Source: Methylococcus sp. EFPC2 (GTDB lineage: Bacteria; Pseudomonadota; Gammaproteobacteria; Methylococcales; Methylococcaceae). Taken from it: a stretch of DNA of 64,000 bases. Positions within the stretch are counted from its first letter, which is position 1. Each line of letters opens with the position of its first letter. This document shows, piece by piece, positions 60,982 through 64,000 of the stretch. The notes below the pieces were generated by a model, which was not told the DNA's origin, searched no databases, and worked only from the letters and a program-made list of their open reading frames with translations. The DNA lies in NCBI RefSeq assembly GCF_016925495.1, contig NZ_CP070491.1, positions 3,410,001 through 3,474,000 of the forward strand, in the 5' to 3' direction. Made by a program: the position numbers and the translations under genes.

Positions 60982-63090
60982 ATGAAAACAATGAAAGCTT
61001 TAGCTCAGAGCAAGAGCAAACTGAATACGCTCAAAGCCGGTTTACTGATGATCCCTTGCCTGCAAGCCGGGCTACTGGGATATTCCGGGTACGCCGGCGC
61101 CGCACAGGTTCCGGCGCCAATCGACATCCAGAATGTTGGCCTTGAGAATCAAGCCCTAAACGTTTACGACAACCAGTCCCTTCCCGACTACACGCCAACG
61201 GCGTTTGCCGTTGAACTTCAGCAAAGTGGCTATTCGAAGCTGGCGGGCAATCTACAAAAGCAGAATACCCCGGACGCAACGGCCTGGAACGTCGTCTACG
61301 TCAATGTCGCTCAATGGCGGAAAGCGGATGCCCCTGCACTCAGGAAAGCATACGAAGCCGGCGCGGTACTGCTACTGGATGCAACGGAATCCACGTCCAA
61401 AAAGATGTCGGCCGCGTCCACCGCGATTGGCGGACTCGGGCTGGAAACCCCCGTCTTAGTCATGCGCTATGACCATGGCAAGCCGGATTACCGGAATATC
61501 GCCCTCGACCTGAACACGCCCGACGCTAAAGCCAACCAGACGGGTAGCGCGAATTACTCGGAGCTGTTGACGAGAGCAGCCAATCGCTCCAGCCTGACGG
61601 GCCCCGTCAGTGCAATCCTGGATACTCACTTCTCCGTCGGAAAAGACGCGGACGAGACACGCGCAGCCCAGATCCAGGCCCAAGCACAGGCGGCAACGCC
61701 CTACGCACCGATCTATACCTACTACATTACGACCACCACAGCCTTCGATTGTCCTTTGTATGAGGGCGTTAAGCTTAAAGCCGACGGCAGTTGGAATTGG
61801 AAAGGATCCAAGATTAACCGGTGCTACAACGGATATTCGGAACTGGTCTGGACGGTGGATTTAATGCGTTCGGTGCCGGCCGTGGCGGCCGACGGCAGCA
61901 GCGCCATCGATGCCAAATATGTGAGGATATCCATCCTCAACAACGCGGGGGGGTCCGGGATACATCTCGCGAACTGGCTCGCCCACTATTACACGTGGAA
62001 GCAGAGCAATGCCCAATGGGACGATTACATCGGCCCCTTCGCCAACAAATACCGCTTCAGCGTCTCCCCGACGAACTATTCCGACCTCACGCTGATAACG
62101 CATTCGCCTGCACAAACCAACCCGCAAGTCACGGTGGAAGTTACCGACTCCATCACGATTGGGGTGGGGGCCAGTGCTGGCGCCGAAATGGACGGCAGCG
62201 GCCCGAAAGCAGGCACAGAGGTAAGTGCCTCCTTCGCCATGACAACTTCCCGCACCACGACAATGGCCGGCAGCGAATACATGGTCAGGAACAACACCGG
62301 GGCTACACCCGGCAAAGCGGAATGGGTATGGGATCGCAACTACGACACCTCGCTCTGCGACTGGGCCAGCCATCACGGCACCGGTTCGCAATGTTGGTTT
62401 CCGGCGCCGGTCTGGGATAGCAGCCACATCATGAACGCTGCCATGTTCACACCCATCGCCTACAGCAACTTTACACCGGCATTTTCCGTGCTGTACAAGA
62501 CTCAAGACGTTAACTTCACCGGAAACAGAAATTTCCAAATCAGCGCGGGTGTGGATATTCGCGGAATCGCCGGTAGCGCGAGATATGGCGCCCTCTGGCA
62601 AACCAGGGCTGTGGACGGCTACAACCAGGTTTCGCGCACCTTGACGAATCAAACGATCGCCGTTGATTTCTCGAGGCCGGTCTATTACCCGGAAGTCAAC
62701 GTGATTCTGCAATCCCTCAATGAATCCAACTCGTGCATAGGGGTCTACAACGCCAATACCGCCGATGGCGCCGACGTGATTAAATCGGCCTGCACTTCCG
62801 GGAAAAGCCAGTTCTGGGGCCTGAACTCCAGTGAACAGTATGTGTCGCGGGTCTATCCCGACCGCTGCCTGACCGTAAAAAATCCCACCGCCCTCATAGT
62901 ATCCACGTGCCAGACGACCGACCTCGGTACCAAATGGTACTGGAACGGCAACACCTTGATGAGCCGGTATGTGGACGCCCAGGGCCATCGCGACTATCGG
63001 CTCGCCATCGTTAACGGGGATCTCCAGCTGATTCGGGAGGACCAGTTGGGCAGCACGGACTGGAACAACTATATGGTCAATCCCAACTAG
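60982..63090 (+). CDS. Secreted pore-forming toxin, Vibrio cholerae cytolysin/leukocidin family, with ricin-type trefoil
   Basis: A 702-residue exported protein. The signal peptide spans about residues 1-40 (cut near AGA-AQ). A pro-domain-like segment is at about 60-170. The cytolysin core (about 245-560) contains an alternating Ser/Thr/Gly/Ala pre-stem (383-428) and FTPIAYSNFTPAFSVLYK (488-505), which matches the ISPIAY..F.P...V.YK of Vibrio cytolysin as I recall it; DFSRPVYYP matches its DW.HPVF. A beta-trefoil lectin (about 573-702) has two QxW-like repeats with Cys pairs (CIGVYN...SAC...QFWGL and CLTV...STC...KWYW). The beta-prism of Vibrio cytolysin is missing. GAGGA precedes ATG 60982. 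No secretion or immunity gene is adjacent. Known relatives lyse eukaryotic cells; predation defence is inferred. Confidence 0.85.
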   Translation: MKTMKALAQSKSKLNTLKAGLLMIPCLQAGLLGYSGYAGAAQVPAPIDIQNVGLENQALNVYDNQSLPDYTPTAFAVELQQSGYSKLAGNLQKQNTPDATAWNVVYVNVAQWRKADAPALRKAYEAGAVLLLDATESTSKKMSAASTAIGGLGLETPVLVMRYDHGKPDYRNIALDLNTPDAKANQTGSANYSELLTRAANRSSLTGPVSAILDTHFSVGKDADETRAAQIQAQAQAATPYAPIYTYYITTTTAFDCPLYEGVKLKADGSWNWKGSKINRCYNGYSELVWTVDLMRSVPAVAADGSSAIDAKYVRISILNNAGGSGIHLANWLAHYYTWKQSNAQWDDYIGPFANKYRFSVSPTNYSDLTLITHSPAQTNPQVTVEVTDSITIGVGASAGAEMDGSGPKAGTEVSASFAMTTSRTTTMAGSEYMVRNNTGATPGKAEWVWDRNYDTSLCDWASHHGTGSQCWFPAPVWDSSHIMNAAMFTPIAYSNFTPAFSVLYKTQDVNFTGNRNFQISAGVDIRGIAGSARYGALWQTRAVDGYNQVSRTLTNQTIAVDFSRPVYYPEVNVILQSLNESNSCIGVYNANTADGADVIKSACTSGKSQFWGLNSSEQYVSRVYPDRCLTVKNPTALIVSTCQTTDLGTKWYWNGNTLMSRYVDAQGHRDYRLAIVNGDLQLIREDQLGSTDWNNYMVNPN

Positions 63091-63130
63091 CTTCGATCCC
63101 GAGCCCGTCCTCATCTTTGGGCGGTTCCAG

Positions 63131-63157
63131 GGCGGCGCCTTCGGTGCCGCCTTTTCG
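63131..63157 (+). terminator. Terminator after the toxin gene
   Basis: Stem GGCGGCGCC / GGTGCCGCC (9 pairs, one G-T) with a TTC loop, then TTTTCGTT, 40 bases after the toxin stop. Confidence 0.8.
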
Positions 63158-63227
63158 TTGCAATGGACGGTGTGGAGGATTTCGACGGTATTGCCGTCCC
63201 AACCGACCTCGCGGTATAGAAGCAAAG

Positions 63228-63249
63228 GGGTCAGGTCTTGCTTTTTGCC
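63228..63249 (-). repeat. Right copy of an inverted repeat around the toxin gene
   Basis: GGGTCAGGTCTTGCTTTTTGCC, the inverted partner of 60589-60610 (20 of 22 equal). The sequence just outside, CAAAG before it and TTAGCTTGCC after it, is not shared. With the left copy it encloses the toxin gene and its terminator. Confidence 0.65.
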
Positions 63250-63285
63250 TTAGCTTGCCACTGCCCGGCCCTAGCCGGGCGAACC

Positions 63286-64000
63286 TCAGACGATTTCCAC
63301 CGACTTGATCGAATAATGGAAATTTTCCGGATCGAGGCAGTCCTTCAGACCATCGGCTGTCGCGGCTTGCGGGTACATGAGGAAGCCCACCCTCTGGCCT
63401 TCCTTGCCGGGCAGGCGGACATCGCTCGCGTAGTTGTACGGTAGCCAGTTCATCTCCCAGGCGCCGAACAGCTTGCCGCGCGCTTGTATGACCTTTGCAT
63501 CGTCCAGAGGCAAAGGCTGGCCGGGTGAGTTTTCCTCCAGCACGACCTTACGCACGTCCGCCGGGTCGACGGGAATCCAGCCGTGCGCGGCCAGGTACAC
63601 TTCGGCCCGGCAATGCTGGGCACCGGTGATATCGTCGGCGCGGCCCAGACTCTTGAACTCCGCCGATTTCGCCACCCGTATGCCATAGACCTCGCGTGCC
63701 GGCAGGCCGGCCGCACGGGCGAGGCCGACATAGAGCGCGTTGAGGTCCGCACACTTGCCGCCCAGATAACCGGTTTCCAGCATCGTCGTGATGTCTCCGG
63801 TGCCGCAGCCCTTCACCTTGGGATCGCGGAAGGTGTTTTCGACGATCCATTCGTAAATCGCCCGAGCCTTGTCCAGATCGGTCCTGCAACCGGACACGAT
63901 GCGTTCCGCGGTGCTCGCGACGATGCCGTCGGTCCGAACTAAGCGAGACGGCCGGCGGAAATGCGCCAGCACGGCCCGGTCTTCGGCCGGACCCACCCGG
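63286..64000 (-). CDS. Transglutaminase-like domain protein (partial, 5' end outside the window)
   Basis: At least 236 residues of a transglutaminase-fold protein. The catalytic Cys lies in LGGKCADLNALYVGLARAAG, the His in AQHCRAEVYLAAHGWIPV and the Asp in VDPADVRK, in the right order. ARAIYEWIVENTFRDP is the usual lead-in helix. The frame is open to the window edge, with a GTG at 63996 that is unlikely to be the true start. Members are periplasmic or exported peptidases or cross-linkers of unclear role. The 3' end is complete; the toxin region lies downstream of it. Confidence 0.85.
   Translation of the reverse strand, partial: RVGPAEDRAVLAHFRRPSRLVRTDGIVASTAERIVSGCRTDLDKARAIYEWIVENTFRDPKVKGCGTGDITTMLETGYLGGKCADLNALYVGLARAAGLPAREVYGIRVAKSAEFKSLGRADDITGAQHCRAEVYLAAHGWIPVDPADVRKVVLEENSPGQPLPLDDAKVIQARGKLFGAWEMNWLPYNYASDVRLPGKEGQRVGFLMYPQAATADGLKDCLDPENFHYSIKSVEIV

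Noticed and set aside
1-64000. CRISPR arrays, tRNA or rRNA genes
   Set aside because: I saw no regularly spaced direct repeats and no cloverleaf or rRNA-like sequence on either strand; a covariance search would be the decisive test.

Overview
The window reads as chromosomal DNA of a GC-rich gammaproteobacterium. A class II fructose-bisphosphate aldolase, a CbbY phosphatase and a proteobacterial phosphoribulokinase stand together, which points to an organism with a Calvin-type pentose bisphosphate branch. A Methylococcaceae-like methanotroph or a similar autotroph is my best guess. No methane oxidation or RuBisCO gene is in the window, so this stays an inference.

Layout. 0.5-2.9 kb: small accessory genes (ABM monooxygenase, MAPEG protein, PaiB-like FMN protein, cupin) with two copies of a dispersed repeat. 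2.9-7.3 kb (minus): an RND efflux pair. 7.7-9.9 kb: a broken GNAT gene hit by a palindromic repeat, an orphan IS630-like HTH gene and a secreted protein with a PEP-CTERM-like tail. 10.3-13.1 kb: fba-cbbY-prk. 13.9-18.8 kb: a Gld-like ABC system (ATPase, permease, GldG, DUF4340) followed by mutM. 18.9-23.7 kb (minus): nif3, cysK, and a ba3-like terminal oxidase with cytochrome c4 and a 48-residue subunit. 23.9-26.9 kb: mrp, dcd, hemL. 27.1-31.8 kb: a tight operon of a TonB-dependent receptor, a YfiR protein and a HAMP-GGDEF-EAL enzyme, which together look like an envelope-to-c-di-GMP signalling relay. 31.8-34.5 kb: moaC, a flavin reductase coupled to a predicted nucleotidyltransferase, and a coiled-coil membrane protein.

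34.5-42.6 kb: SPFH/stomatin and NfeD genes lie between two AT-rich intergenic regions that carry DnaA boxes and AT-only palindromes. Then, on the minus strand, come tgpA-DUF58-moxR and yicC-HD-GYP, with a perfect parS-type palindrome at 40471-40486 between moxR and the HD-GYP gene. 42.7-48.2 kb: Ser/Thr kinase, penicillin acylase, RNase PH and small hypothetical genes. 48.3-55.6 kb (minus): tamB, tamA, speD, osmC. 55.9-58.8 kb: a textbook double Pho box ahead of an OprO/P-type porin and pstS, i.e. a phosphate-starvation unit. 59.0-60.5 kb: a PaaK-like adenylate-forming enzyme.

60.6-63.3 kb: the most striking segment. One gene for a predicted secreted pore-forming toxin of the Vibrio cholerae cytolysin/leukocidin family, with a ricin-type trefoil at its C-terminus, stands between two inverted copies of a 23-base sequence. 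The window ends inside a transglutaminase-like gene on the minus strand.
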